Shown piece by piece: positions 56,539-64,000 of a stretch of 64,000 nt of DNA. Made by a program: the position numbers and the translations under genes. The notes under the pieces were generated by a model that saw only the letters and a program-made list of their open reading frames with translations, searched no databases and was not told the origin of the DNA. How positions within the stretch are numbered: position 1 is the stretch's first letter; each line of letters opens with the position of its first letter. Origin of the DNA: Actinomadura sp. WMMA1423 (lineage in GTDB: Bacteria; Actinomycetota; Actinomycetes; Streptosporangiales; Streptosporangiaceae); assembly GCF_006547145.1 (NCBI RefSeq), contig NZ_CP041244.1:7068001-7132000 (forward strand), given 5' to 3'.

Positions 56539-58131
56539 TCAGGACGGGGCGGTCTCGGCGGCCCGCCACATGCGCAGGTAGGTCTCCGCGCCGTTCGCCA
56601 TGTCGTCGATGAGCTCCTGGCCTCCGATGGCCCGCATGTCGGCGATCCAGTCGGGGACGAGGCCGTAGTTCGCGACGCCGTCGGTGTTGAGGTCCCAGGT
56701 CCGCTGTCCCTCGCTGAGCCGGTCGAGCTTCACCGAGGGGTCGATCGGCGACGTGAAGGGGTACTGCAGCGGGCCCGCGCCGCCGCCCGTGCGGGGCTCG
56801 GGCAGCGCGCCCATGCCGTTGGCGTCGAGCCCGTAGCCGTAGCCGAACGGGCGGGACGGGTCGCGCTGGGCCTTGTTGCGCCGCCACTCGGAGGTGAAGC
56901 GGTCGGCCGCGTTGCCGTAGCCGGTCACCATGCCGCCGAGCCGGTAGAGGCGGGGCAGGTAGGTGGCGTCCATCCAGCTGTGGGACGAGATGACGCCCGG
57001 GTACCGCGCCTCCTCCAGGATGCCGAGGGTCTGCCCGGCGGCCTTGGCGCTCATGTGGTCGATCTCGACGATCATGTGCCGCTTCATCATCCCGCGCAGC
57101 GTGTACTCGCCGAGATCGCTGAGACCCCGGACGTTGCAGTGCGGCGCGCTCGGATAGATCGGCAGTGTGATCCCCGCCAGTCCGAGCAGCTTCAGGATCG
57201 GTGCCAGGGCGTCGCCGACCTCGCCCGCCGGCGCGATGGTGTTGTCGTGCGCGGGGCCGGTGCACGTCTCGGCCTGCCAGAAGCGGCCGGTGCCGAGGAA
57301 GTTGGCGATGTTGACGAACGCCCCCGCCACGCCGCCGTCGAACCGCACGCCGCAGAGCGCGTTGTCGTACTTGTGGCACACGAACATCGACGCCACGCCG
57401 AGGCTGCGGGCCTCGTCCAGGCCCCGGTCGATGTCGGCGCGGGTGCAGGCGGGGCTGCCGTTGACGAGCCGGCAGCCGAACGGCTCGGAGGTCTCGATGC
57501 CGAGCACGACGGCGAGCTTGCCGTCCTGGATGACCCGCCGGGCCTCCGCCGAGTCGCGCACGATCCGGAACCAGCCCTTGCCGGGGCCGCCGCTCCGCCC
57601 GTCGATGAAGCTCTCCATCTCGTGCATCCGCTGCGCCTGGAGCCGGATCGTCGCCGTCTCGTCGCACGGGTTGCCCTTGAGCGGGTAGATGTCGCAGAGC
57701 TGGCGGTTCGCGACCAGGTGGTTGACCAGGATGCGCTGCCCGGCACGCCAGGACCGTTCGAGCCAGGTGTAGTACACCTGCTGGTGGGTGCGGGAGTCGT
57801 AGGCGGGCCAGTCCTTGAACGTCGGCCAGCCGGTCGGGTCGTGGGTGCCGAACGGGGTGCCGTACCGGGTGAAGTTCTCCCACCAGGCGAGCACGCCGTT
57901 GCCGGCATGGTCGGGGCAGTCGCGCAGCGCCTCCTGGATGCCGCGCGGGTCGAACGGCTTGCCGCACATGAGCTTGCCGCCGAACGCCTCGTACGCCATC
58001 AGGTGGCTGTGGGCGTCGACGTAGCCGCGCACCGGGGGCGGCTGGTCCCCGGCTTGCGAGCGGGGGACGGGGAGGAGGGCGAGCAGCAGGGCTAGGAGGA
58101 TCGGAACGCAGGTGGCACGTCGGACGGGCAT
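56539..58131 (-). CDS. Secreted metal-dependent hydrolase, membrane-dipeptidase (M19)-like
   Basis: A 530-residue exported protein. It has a signal peptide (about 1-27, ILLALLLALLPVPRSQAG). The TIM-barrel hydrolase core has the metal motif YVDAHSHLMAY (HxH), then VLGIETSEPFG, VASMFVCHKYDNALCG, IVEIDHMSAKAAGQ and VISSHSWMD, matching the ordered metal ligands of renal-dipeptidase-like enzymes. It is longer than typical M19 enzymes (about 350-400), with inserts in the first third. It lies downstream of the XRE-cupin gene and near the peptide transporter, so extracellular peptide hydrolysis is plausible. Confidence 0.72.
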   Translation of the reverse strand: MPVRRATCVPILLALLLALLPVPRSQAGDQPPPVRGYVDAHSHLMAYEAFGGKLMCGKPFDPRGIQEALRDCPDHAGNGVLAWWENFTRYGTPFGTHDPTGWPTFKDWPAYDSRTHQQVYYTWLERSWRAGQRILVNHLVANRQLCDIYPLKGNPCDETATIRLQAQRMHEMESFIDGRSGGPGKGWFRIVRDSAEARRVIQDGKLAVVLGIETSEPFGCRLVNGSPACTRADIDRGLDEARSLGVASMFVCHKYDNALCGVRFDGGVAGAFVNIANFLGTGRFWQAETCTGPAHDNTIAPAGEVGDALAPILKLLGLAGITLPIYPSAPHCNVRGLSDLGEYTLRGMMKRHMIVEIDHMSAKAAGQTLGILEEARYPGVISSHSWMDATYLPRLYRLGGMVTGYGNAADRFTSEWRRNKAQRDPSRPFGYGYGLDANGMGALPEPRTGGGAGPLQYPFTSPIDPSVKLDRLSEGQRTWDLNTDGVANYGLVPDWIADMRAIGGQELIDDMANGAETYLRMWRAAETAPS

Positions 58132-58287
58132 GGGGCACCTCGGCCGGGGGTGAGACGTCCAGTGGCTCTCAGCCGAGTGAAACACCGATCCGGACAAATG
58201 TGAATAGTCTTCACATCGTCCCCGGTCAGCCCGGGTGCGCGGCCGGGCACGGCGCGCCGGACCGCCACCTGGCGAGCCGCGCGGCGC

Positions 58288-60087
58288 CTAGTAGCACACC
58301 CTCTTCTGGATCTTGCCGTCCTTCTCGTAGATCTTGCATCGGCGGCCGCCGCTCGGCTGCCCGGGGGAGGGCGCGGCGCCGGTGGCCGTCGGCGCGGGCG
58401 CCGCCGAGGGCAGGATGGTGATCACCGGCAGCGTCCCCTCCGCGTAGGACCCCAGGGACTGCGGGGAGTAGTCGCGGCCCTTGATCTTCAACGAGGTGAT
58501 CGCCGGTGGCGAGTACGGGGTCACCAGATAGCGACCCGGCCGCAGCTCGGTGCTCGGCGGAATGGTGAAGGTGTGGGTGCCGGTGACCGTCTGGATCGAC
58601 CAGCCCTTGGGGCCCGGGTGCTCCTGCCCCCGGCCCCATTTGGTCCGGCCGCGGGCCGTCAACGGCGCACGGCCGGTCGGCAGGGTCCCCTCGGCGCCCG
58701 GCGCCACGGGGTAGAAGAAGAACGCCCCGCCCTTCCGGCCGGCGCCGACCCGCCCGCTCTGATCTATCTCGATGTTGCGGCTGTCGATCTTCTCGATGAG
58801 GGTGATCCGCGTTCCCGGGGTCGCCCTGGCGGGCGAGAGCGCGAAGTCGTAGGCGAAGCTCGGCCCCTCCGAGGTCCCGTAGGGACGGCCGTCCCGGATC
58901 CCGAGCCGGAGCCGGCCGGTGGCCTTGCCGCCCACGGTCGTTGGGGTCGGGGTCGCGCTCCCGGCGTCCGCGCTCGGTCTCGCACCGGTCCTCGTCTCGT
59001 CGCCCGTCCTCTGCCCGTGCAGGACGAGCCCTCCGGCGACGACCACGGCGGCGGTCGCGGCGGCGGCTCCGGCGACGGCGAGCTTGCTCCTGCTCGCGTG
59101 CCGGAGGAGACCCTTGCTGTGCCGCGCCGCGTCCGCGCCCCGGGTCGCCACGGTCTGCTGCAGGGAGGCCGTGCCCGGCGCCGCTCCCGCTTCCGACCCC
59201 GCGAAGGAGCCCAGCATCGCCAGAGGGGCGGCGGACGCGAGCGCCGCGACCGCCACGGCCAGCGCGCGGACGCCGCGCCGCTCCCAGTCCGGGCCGTAGG
59301 CCGCCACGGCGGTCCGCTCCAGTTCGGCCACGAACTCGCCGGCGTCCCACAGGCGCTCCCCGGGGTTCTTGGCCAGGCCGCGCGCCAGCATGGGACGCAC
59401 CGGCTCCGGCACGCTCTCCAGCGGGACCGGCGCGTTGAGGTGCTGCGCCATCAGCTGGGCCGTGCTCGCGCCCCGGTAGGGCTTCGCGCCGGTGAGGCAC
59501 TCGAAGAAGACGCAGCTCGCCGCGTAGAGGTCGGTCGCCGAGGAGGCGGGGTGGCCCTGCCACTGCTCGGGCGCCATGTAGGCGGGCGTGCCCGCGCGGG
59601 AACTCTGCCCCGTCAGGACGGCGATCCCGAAGTCGATGAGCTTGCTCGTGCCCTCCGGCTGGACGACCACGTTCGCCGGTTTGTAGTCGCGGTGCACCAC
59701 CCCGACGGCGTGGGCCGCCGCCAGCCCGAGCAGCGACCCCTTCAGCACGGCGAGCGCGGCCTCCGGGGCGAGACCGCCATCCTCGTGCTGGTCCAGCACG
59801 GCGCGCAGGGACGTCCCCGCGACGGCCTCCATCACGATGGCGGCGCCCTCCGGCCCCTCCACGTACCGGTACAGGCGCGCCACATGCGGGTCGGCCACCC
59901 TGGAGAGCGTCTCCGCCTCCTGCCGGAAGACCGCCAGGCCCGTCTCGTCCGTCAGCAGCGCGGGCGCCAGGTACTTGATCGCCACCTGCGCGCCGCCGCC
60001 CCGCGGCGCGGCGAGCACGACCCGTCCCTGCGCACCGGCCCCCAGCTCTCTGATCTCGTCGAACCCGTCGACCTGCCATTCGTTCAC
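58288..60087 (-). CDS. Receptor-like Ser/Thr protein kinase
   Basis: A 599-residue kinase. The kinase domain (about 5-265) has the P-loop LGAGAQGRVVLA, VAIKYLAP with the Lys, HRDYKPANVVV, IDFGIAVLTG and GTPAYMAPEQW. A proline-poor linker is followed by one or two hydrophobic segments (RALAVAVAALASAAPLAML and LAVAGAAAATAAVVVAGGL), then an extracellular-type domain (about 385-570). That domain contains RLRLGIRDGRPYGTSEG and ends with RCKIYEKDGKIQKRVCY, which could be disulfide-bonded. GGAGG before GTG 60087 fixes the start. The output domain is not one I can name. HRDYKPAN in place of HRDLKPxN is a mild variant. Confidence 0.85.
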   Translation of the reverse strand: MNEWQVDGFDEIRELGAGAQGRVVLAAPRGGGAQVAIKYLAPALLTDETGLAVFRQEAETLSRVADPHVARLYRYVEGPEGAAIVMEAVAGTSLRAVLDQHEDGGLAPEAALAVLKGSLLGLAAAHAVGVVHRDYKPANVVVQPEGTSKLIDFGIAVLTGQSSRAGTPAYMAPEQWQGHPASSATDLYAASCVFFECLTGAKPYRGASTAQLMAQHLNAPVPLESVPEPVRPMLARGLAKNPGERLWDAGEFVAELERTAVAAYGPDWERRGVRALAVAVAALASAAPLAMLGSFAGSEAGAAPGTASLQQTVATRGADAARHSKGLLRHASRSKLAVAGAAAATAAVVVAGGLVLHGQRTGDETRTGARPSADAGSATPTPTTVGGKATGRLRLGIRDGRPYGTSEGPSFAYDFALSPARATPGTRITLIEKIDSRNIEIDQSGRVGAGRKGGAFFFYPVAPGAEGTLPTGRAPLTARGRTKWGRGQEHPGPKGWSIQTVTGTHTFTIPPSTELRPGRYLVTPYSPPAITSLKIKGRDYSPQSLGSYAEGTLPVITILPSAAPAPTATGAAPSPGQPSGGRRCKIYEKDGKIQKRVCY

Positions 60088-60208
60088 TGGAGCCTCCGTC
60101 CCCCGCGCCGCACCCTGGCGACGGATTCGCAATCCACGGAAAGGTAGTGGGCGACCACCAGTTGATCTAGACGCGCCTACACCCTCGTTTGTTGGGACGA
60201 GACGGATG

Positions 60209-60223
60209 TACCGGTCACCGGGA
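60209..60223. promoter_or_regulatory. 15-bp palindrome copy upstream of fadD3
   Basis: TACCGGTCACCGGGA matches the degenerate family consensus except at position 2. It lies 44 bases before the fadD3 start and resembles the reverse complement of the kstD2/tetR copy. Confidence 0.5.
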
Positions 60224-60266
60224 CGCCGTAGACCGGGCCGGGACGGGGCCGGGATGATGAGGGTTC

Positions 60267-61826
60267 ATGAACGAGCTGACGATTCCGCAGTTGGTGGCGC
60301 GGGCGGCGAACGAGTACCCGGAGACCGAGGCGGTCGTGGACGGGGACGTCCGGGTCACCTACGCCGAGCTCCGCGAGCAGGTCCGCCAGGCGACGGGGGC
60401 GTTCGTCGGGGCCGGTGTGGAGCCGGGGGACCGCATCGCCGTCTGGGCGCCGAACGGCCTGCGCTGGATCGTCACCGTGCTCGGCGCGCTCGGCGCGGGC
60501 GCGACGCTCGTCCCGCTGAACACCCGCTTCAAGGGCGACGAGGCCCGCTGGCCGCTCTCCAGGTCCGAGGCGAAGATCCTGTTCGTGGAGGACGGGTTCC
60601 TCGACATCGACTATCCCGCCATGCTCGGCGTGGGCGAAGCCGGCGTCCCCGGGCTGCCCGCGCTGCGGACGGTCGTCACCTTCAACGGTCCCGCCCGCCC
60701 GGGTGTGACCACCTGGGACGACTTCGCCGCCAAGGCCGCCTCCGCGGAGGAGGCGGACGCGAGGGCGGGCGCCGTCCGCCCGGAGACCGTCGCCGACATC
60801 CTGTTCACGTCCGGGACGACCGGGAGGCCGAAGGGCGCCGTGGTCTCCCACGAGCAGAACGTCCTCACCTACCGGGCGTGGACGGACCGCACCGGCGTGC
60901 GGGCCGGCGACCGCTACCTCATCGTCAACCCGATGTTCCACTCGTTCGGCTACAAGGCGGGCGTGCTGGCATGCGTGATGCGGGGCGCCACGATGGTGCT
61001 CCAGCGCACCTTCGACGTCCCGGAGACGCTGCGGCTGATCGAGCAGGAGAGGATCACCGTCCTGCCGGGGCCGCCGACCATCTACACCGCGCTCCTGCAC
61101 GCCCCCGGCCGGGAGGAGCACGACCTGTCGAGCCTCCGGCTGGCCGTGACCGGCGCGGGGGACGTGCCCGTCGCGCTGGTGCGGCGCATCAAGGCCGAGC
61201 TGTTCCCGCAGGTCGTGACCGCGTACGGGCTGACCGAGTCGTCCGGGACGGTCACGGCCTGCTCGGTGGACGACGATGACGAGACCATCGCCACCACCTC
61301 CGGCCGGGCCATCCCCGACGTCGAGGTCGCGATCGTCGACGAGAAGGGCGAGCGGGTTCCGGCCGGGACCGACGGCAGGATCCTCGTCCGCGGCTACAAC
61401 GTCATGAGGGGCTACCTGGACGACCCGGAGGCGACCGCCGAGGCGGTCCGCGACGGCTGGCTCGACACCGGCGACCGCGGGCGCCTGGACGAGCGCGGCA
61501 ACCTCACCATCACCGGGCGCACCAAGGAGATGTTCGTCGTCGGCGGCTTCAACGTGTACCCGGCCGAGGTCGAGAACGTCCTCGCCCGCCACGACGCCGT
61601 CGCCGAGTCGGGCGTCGTCGGCGTCCCGGACGAGCGGATGGGCGAGGTGGGGCGCGCCTACGTCAGGCTCCGCCCCGGCGCCGCGGCGACCGAGGACGAG
61701 CTGGTCGCGCACTGCCGGGAGCGGCTCGCGAACTTCAAGGTCCCCCGGGAGGTCGTCTTCGTGGACGACCTCCCGAAGACCGCGTCCGGCAAGATCTGGC
61801 GCGTGAAGCTCAAGGAGCGGCCCTAG
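60267..61826 (+). CDS. fadD3: HIP-CoA ligase, FadD3-like
   Basis: A 519-residue ANL acyl-CoA ligase. It tracks mycobacterial FadD3: APNGLRWIVTVLGALGAGATLVPLNTRFK (parts), DILFTSGTTGRPKGAV, NPMFHSFGYKAGVLAC, ERITVLPGPPTIYTALL, VTAYGLTES, GYLDDPEATAEAV and GGFNVYPAEVENVLARH, with a C-terminal SGKIWR. FadD3 activates the HIP ring C/D fragment released by HsaD. GAGGG precedes ATG 60267. Its stop and that of the convergent acyl-CoA dehydrogenase share the palindromic tetranucleotide CTAG at 61823-61826. Confidence 0.86.
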   Translation: MNELTIPQLVARAANEYPETEAVVDGDVRVTYAELREQVRQATGAFVGAGVEPGDRIAVWAPNGLRWIVTVLGALGAGATLVPLNTRFKGDEARWPLSRSEAKILFVEDGFLDIDYPAMLGVGEAGVPGLPALRTVVTFNGPARPGVTTWDDFAAKAASAEEADARAGAVRPETVADILFTSGTTGRPKGAVVSHEQNVLTYRAWTDRTGVRAGDRYLIVNPMFHSFGYKAGVLACVMRGATMVLQRTFDVPETLRLIEQERITVLPGPPTIYTALLHAPGREEHDLSSLRLAVTGAGDVPVALVRRIKAELFPQVVTAYGLTESSGTVTACSVDDDDETIATTSGRAIPDVEVAIVDEKGERVPAGTDGRILVRGYNVMRGYLDDPEATAEAVRDGWLDTGDRGRLDERGNLTITGRTKEMFVVGGFNVYPAEVENVLARHDAVAESGVVGVPDERMGEVGRAYVRLRPGAAATEDELVAHCRERLANFKVPREVVFVDDLPKTASGKIWRVKLKERP

Positions 61827-62719
61827 AGCGCGGCGATGACCCGCGCCCTGTGCTCGGCCACCGTGCCCCACGCCGAGTACAGGGCCCGCGCCTTGCGGAT
61901 CCACAGCGACGGGTCGTACTCGTCGGTGTAGCCGATCGCGCCGTGCACCTGGAGCGCGGTCTTGGCCATCCCGTAGGACGCCTCGGACGCGGCGACCTTC
62001 GCGGCGGACACGTCCCGCGCGAAGTCCGGCGTCCCGTACGACAGCGCCGCCCCGAACACCAGCGGCCGGGCGAACTCCAGCTCGACCATCGCGCTCGCCA
62101 GATGGTGCTTGACCGCCTGGTACTCGCCGATCGGTCGCCCGAACTGCTGCCGCGTCCTGGCGTACTCGACCGACACCTCCAGCAGCGCCTGCCCGAGCCC
62201 CACCTGCTGCGCCGCGCACAGCAGCGCGCCGAGGTCGGTGAACCCCGCGCCCTCGGGAACGCGGAACAGCCGCCGCGCCGGGTCGAGCGACCGGGCGGCC
62301 TCGCCGGTCGCCTTCCGCTCGACACCGTCTGCGGTGAGCACCAGGTCGGCGACGTCGGCGTCCAGCGCGTAGGGGACGGCGAGCGTCACGACCGCCTCGC
62401 CCTCGGCGACGCGCGGCAGCCACGGCGACCCGGCCAGCAGCTCGGCGGCGGCGAGCGTCTCCACGTAGGGGCCGGGCGCGGCGGCCCGCCCGAGCTCCTC
62501 CGCGGCGACGGCGAGCTCGACCGGCAGCAGCCCGGCGCCGCCGGCCTCCTCCGGGACGGCCACCGCGAACGCCCCGGCCTCGGCGACCGCCGACCACAGC
62601 GCGCGCCCCGGCCCGGAGTCCCCGGCCGCCCACGCGCGTGCCGCGGCGCCGGCGCCGCCCAGCACCTTGCGCAGCGTCTCGCCGAACATCCGCTGCTCGG
62701 CGGAGAGAACGAACTTCAC
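61823..62719 (-). CDS. Acyl-CoA dehydrogenase small subunit, FadE32-like
   Basis: A 298-residue shortened acyl-CoA dehydrogenase. It has VKFVLSAEQRMFGETLRKVL at the start, AAQQVGLGQALLEVSVEYA, TRQQFGRPIGEYQAVKHHLA and HGAIGYTDEYDPSLWIRKAR. The C-terminal FAD-binding pattern is intact but the middle beta domain is reduced, as in the small subunits of actinobacterial alpha2beta2 enzymes. GTG 62719 overlaps the partner stop (GTGA). Pairing and proximity to fadD3 suggest FadE31/FadE32-like HIP catabolism; the exact orthologue is uncertain. Confidence 0.83.
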   Translation of the reverse strand: MKFVLSAEQRMFGETLRKVLGGAGAAARAWAAGDSGPGRALWSAVAEAGAFAVAVPEEAGGAGLLPVELAVAAEELGRAAAPGPYVETLAAAELLAGSPWLPRVAEGEAVVTLAVPYALDADVADLVLTADGVERKATGEAARSLDPARRLFRVPEGAGFTDLGALLCAAQQVGLGQALLEVSVEYARTRQQFGRPIGEYQAVKHHLASAMVELEFARPLVFGAALSYGTPDFARDVSAAKVAASEASYGMAKTALQVHGAIGYTDEYDPSLWIRKARALYSAWGTVAEHRARVIAAL

Positions 62720-63846
62720 CGCGACCCCCTCGGCAGGCCGAGCAGCCGCTCGGCGATCACGTTGCGCTGGATCTCGTTCGTGCCCGCGTAGATGGGGCCG
62801 GCCAGCGAGAACACGTAGTTCTCCAGCCACTCCGACTCCAGCTCGCCGTCCGGGCCGAGAAGGTCCAGCGCGGTCTCGTGCAGCGCCACGTCCAGCTCCG
62901 ACCAGAACACCTTGTTCAGGCTCGACTCCGCGCCGATGTCGTCGTCCCGCGAGACCGTCTCGAACCCCTTGAGCCGGTAGGCCCGCGCCCTGATCCAGGC
63001 GTCCGCGACCCGGTCGCGCAGCGCGTCGCCCGAGGCGTCCGCGCGCTCCTTCCACAGCTCGACGAGCCGCTCGGCCGCCGCGGTGAACCGTCCGGGGCTG
63101 CGCAGCGTGAGGCCGCGCTCGTTGCCCGCCGTGGCCATCGCGACCCGCCAGCCGTCCCCGGGCGCGCCGATGACGTCCTCGTCGGGGACGAAGACCCGGT
63201 CGAGGAACAGCTCGGCGAACGCGGGCTTGCCGTCCAGCCGCCCGATCGGGCGGACCGTCACGCCCTCGGCGTCCAGCGGGAACATCAGGTAGGTGAGCCC
63301 CTTGTGGCGGGACGACTCGGGATCAGAACGGAACAGCCCGAAACCCCGGTCGGCGAACGCGGCCCGCGAGCTCCACGTCTTCTGCCCGTCCAGCAGCCAG
63401 CCGCCGTCGGTGCGGGTCGCCGTCGAGCGGAGGGCGGCCAGGTCGCTGCCCGCGCCCGGCTCCGACCACGCCTGCGCCCAGATCACCTCGCCGGCCGCCA
63501 TCGGGGGCAGGATCCGCGCGAGCTGCTCGGGCGTGCCGTGCTTGAGCAGCGTCGGCGCCAGCAGGTTGATGCCGTTCTGGCTGACCCGCCCCGGCGCGGC
63601 CGCCGCGTAGTACTCCTCCTCGAAGACCAGCCATCGCAGGACCGAGACGCCGCGCCCGCCGTACTCCTCCGGCCAGGACACCACGCCCAGCCGCGCCGCG
63701 CCGAGCGTCCGCTCCCACTCCCGGTGCGCCGCGAACCCCTCCGCGGTCTCCAGCGACGGCAGCGGCTCGGCCGGGACGTGCGTGCGCAGCCAGTCCCGCA
63801 CCTCGGCGCGGAACTCCTCGTCCGCCGCCCCGAACTCAAGATCCAT
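62716..63846 (-). CDS. Acyl-CoA dehydrogenase large subunit, FadE31/FadE30-like
   Basis: A 376-residue acyl-CoA dehydrogenase. It has GVVSWPEEYGGRGVS, FEEEYYAAAAPGRV, IWAQAWSEPGAGSDLAALRS, DGQKTWSSRAAFADRG, GAPGDGWRVAMATAGNERG and C-terminal IYAGTNEIQRNVIAERLLGLPR. The length fits FadE31 (377) or FadE30 (385) of the HIP pathway. It is coupled to the small subunit by GTGA. GAGGGAC precedes ATG 63846. An 18-bp palindromic element lies just upstream. Substrate assignment is from context. Confidence 0.84.
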   Translation of the reverse strand: MDLEFGAADEEFRAEVRDWLRTHVPAEPLPSLETAEGFAAHREWERTLGAARLGVVSWPEEYGGRGVSVLRWLVFEEEYYAAAAPGRVSQNGINLLAPTLLKHGTPEQLARILPPMAAGEVIWAQAWSEPGAGSDLAALRSTATRTDGGWLLDGQKTWSSRAAFADRGFGLFRSDPESSRHKGLTYLMFPLDAEGVTVRPIGRLDGKPAFAELFLDRVFVPDEDVIGAPGDGWRVAMATAGNERGLTLRSPGRFTAAAERLVELWKERADASGDALRDRVADAWIRARAYRLKGFETVSRDDDIGAESSLNKVFWSELDVALHETALDLLGPDGELESEWLENYVFSLAGPIYAGTNEIQRNVIAERLLGLPRGSR

Positions 63847-63858
63847 GCGTCCCTCTTT

Positions 63859-63876
63859 CTAACAACTGTTTGGTAG
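63859..63876. promoter_or_regulatory. TetR-type imperfect palindrome upstream of the FadE pair
   Basis: CTAACAACTGTTTGGTAG has AACA/TGTT in its centre and matching CTA/TAG ends, 13 bases before the acyl-CoA dehydrogenase start. It is A+T-rich compared with its surroundings. It does not belong to the 15-bp palindrome family. Confidence 0.45.
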
Positions 63877-64000
63877 AGTAGCCCTCCTCGTGCGCTCCCG
63901 CGCCCCCCTCCCGCCCAGTGAGATCCGCGCCGGACCGACCCTTCCGGAACGGCCCGCGCCGACTTAGGATCGCGCCCTAGAATCGCGTTCGGAATCCGCG
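63877..64000. other. Window edge
   Basis: Upstream of the FadE pair the last 124 bases contain no gene that I can support. A divergent gene may begin beyond the edge. Confidence 0.4.

Noticed and set aside
60177..62633. Open frame of 818 codons antisense to fadD3
   Set aside because: It overlaps fadD3 completely and then runs into the acyl-CoA dehydrogenase in a wrong frame; low-complexity translation with no motifs.
1..64000. CRISPR arrays, tRNA or rRNA genes, insertion sequences, integrases
   Set aside because: No regularly spaced repeats, no tRNA-like cloverleaf or rRNA stretch and no transposase or integrase motifs were seen on either strand.

Overview
The window is very high in G+C, uses many GTG starts (and one TTG), packs genes with ATGA/GTGA/TGATG overlaps, and carries actinobacterial families: a mycothiol-dependent DinB-fold enzyme, an LLM/F420-type oxidoreductase, an XRE-DUF5753/DUF397/anti-sigma-type ATPase set, DUF6624 and a Ser/Thr kinase with an extracellular domain. 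The best guess is a filamentous actinomycete close to Actinomadura/Thermomonospora; this is an inference from gene content, not a computed placement. I saw no rRNA, tRNA, CRISPR array or insertion sequence.

The dominant theme is steroid (cholesterol or cholate-like) catabolism, spread over several transcription units. (1) 5555-14450 (+): hsaD, kstD, kshB-like reductase, a second HsaA-type oxygenase, hsaC, a delta4-(5alpha)-dehydrogenase-like flavoprotein and a FadD17-like ligase, with hsaB divergent at 4671-5270. (2) 14442-17572 (-): kshA, a small Cys protein, an SDR and an alpha/beta hydrolase, divergent from hsaA at 17716. (3) 21349-25489: a second KstD, a KstR-like TetR regulator, a 3alpha-HSD-like SDR and hsd4A. 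(4) 33435-35042: an acyl-CoA ligase. (5) 36087-46474 (+): an SDR, an old-yellow-enzyme protein, a second FadD17-like ligase and a side-chain-shortening set chsE2-chsH2-chsE1-chsH1-ltp2-chsH3 plus an SDR. (6) 60267-63846: fadD3-like HIP-CoA ligase and a two-subunit acyl-CoA dehydrogenase like FadE31/FadE32. Together these would activate and shorten the C17 side chain, open rings A/B through the 9,10-seco route and begin HIP (rings C/D) breakdown. Uptake (mce4), hsaEFG and ipdAB are not in the window.

The most notable regulatory signal is a repeated 15-bp pseudo-palindrome close to TCCCGSTNASCGGGA. It lies in front of most of these catabolic units (5308-5485, 17635, 22941, 25564, 35109, 35924, 36950-36992, 60209). 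It is not the mycobacterial KstR box. Candidate binders encoded here are an IclR protein (3556) and the KstR-like TetR protein (23060).

Between the catabolic units lie accessory modules: a Panacea-type antitoxin with a PemK/MazF toxin (822-1876); a secreted tandem ferritin-like protein (20264); an AbaA/WhiJ-like signalling set (25608-27496); a DUF234-type ATPase divergent from a DUF4240 gene around a perfect 27-bp operator-like palindrome (28204-30244); membrane and secreted proteins; a secreted HNH nuclease; a dipeptide ABC transporter with DUF1028, an XRE-cupin regulator and a secreted M19-like hydrolase (49284-58131); and a receptor-like Ser/Thr kinase (58288).
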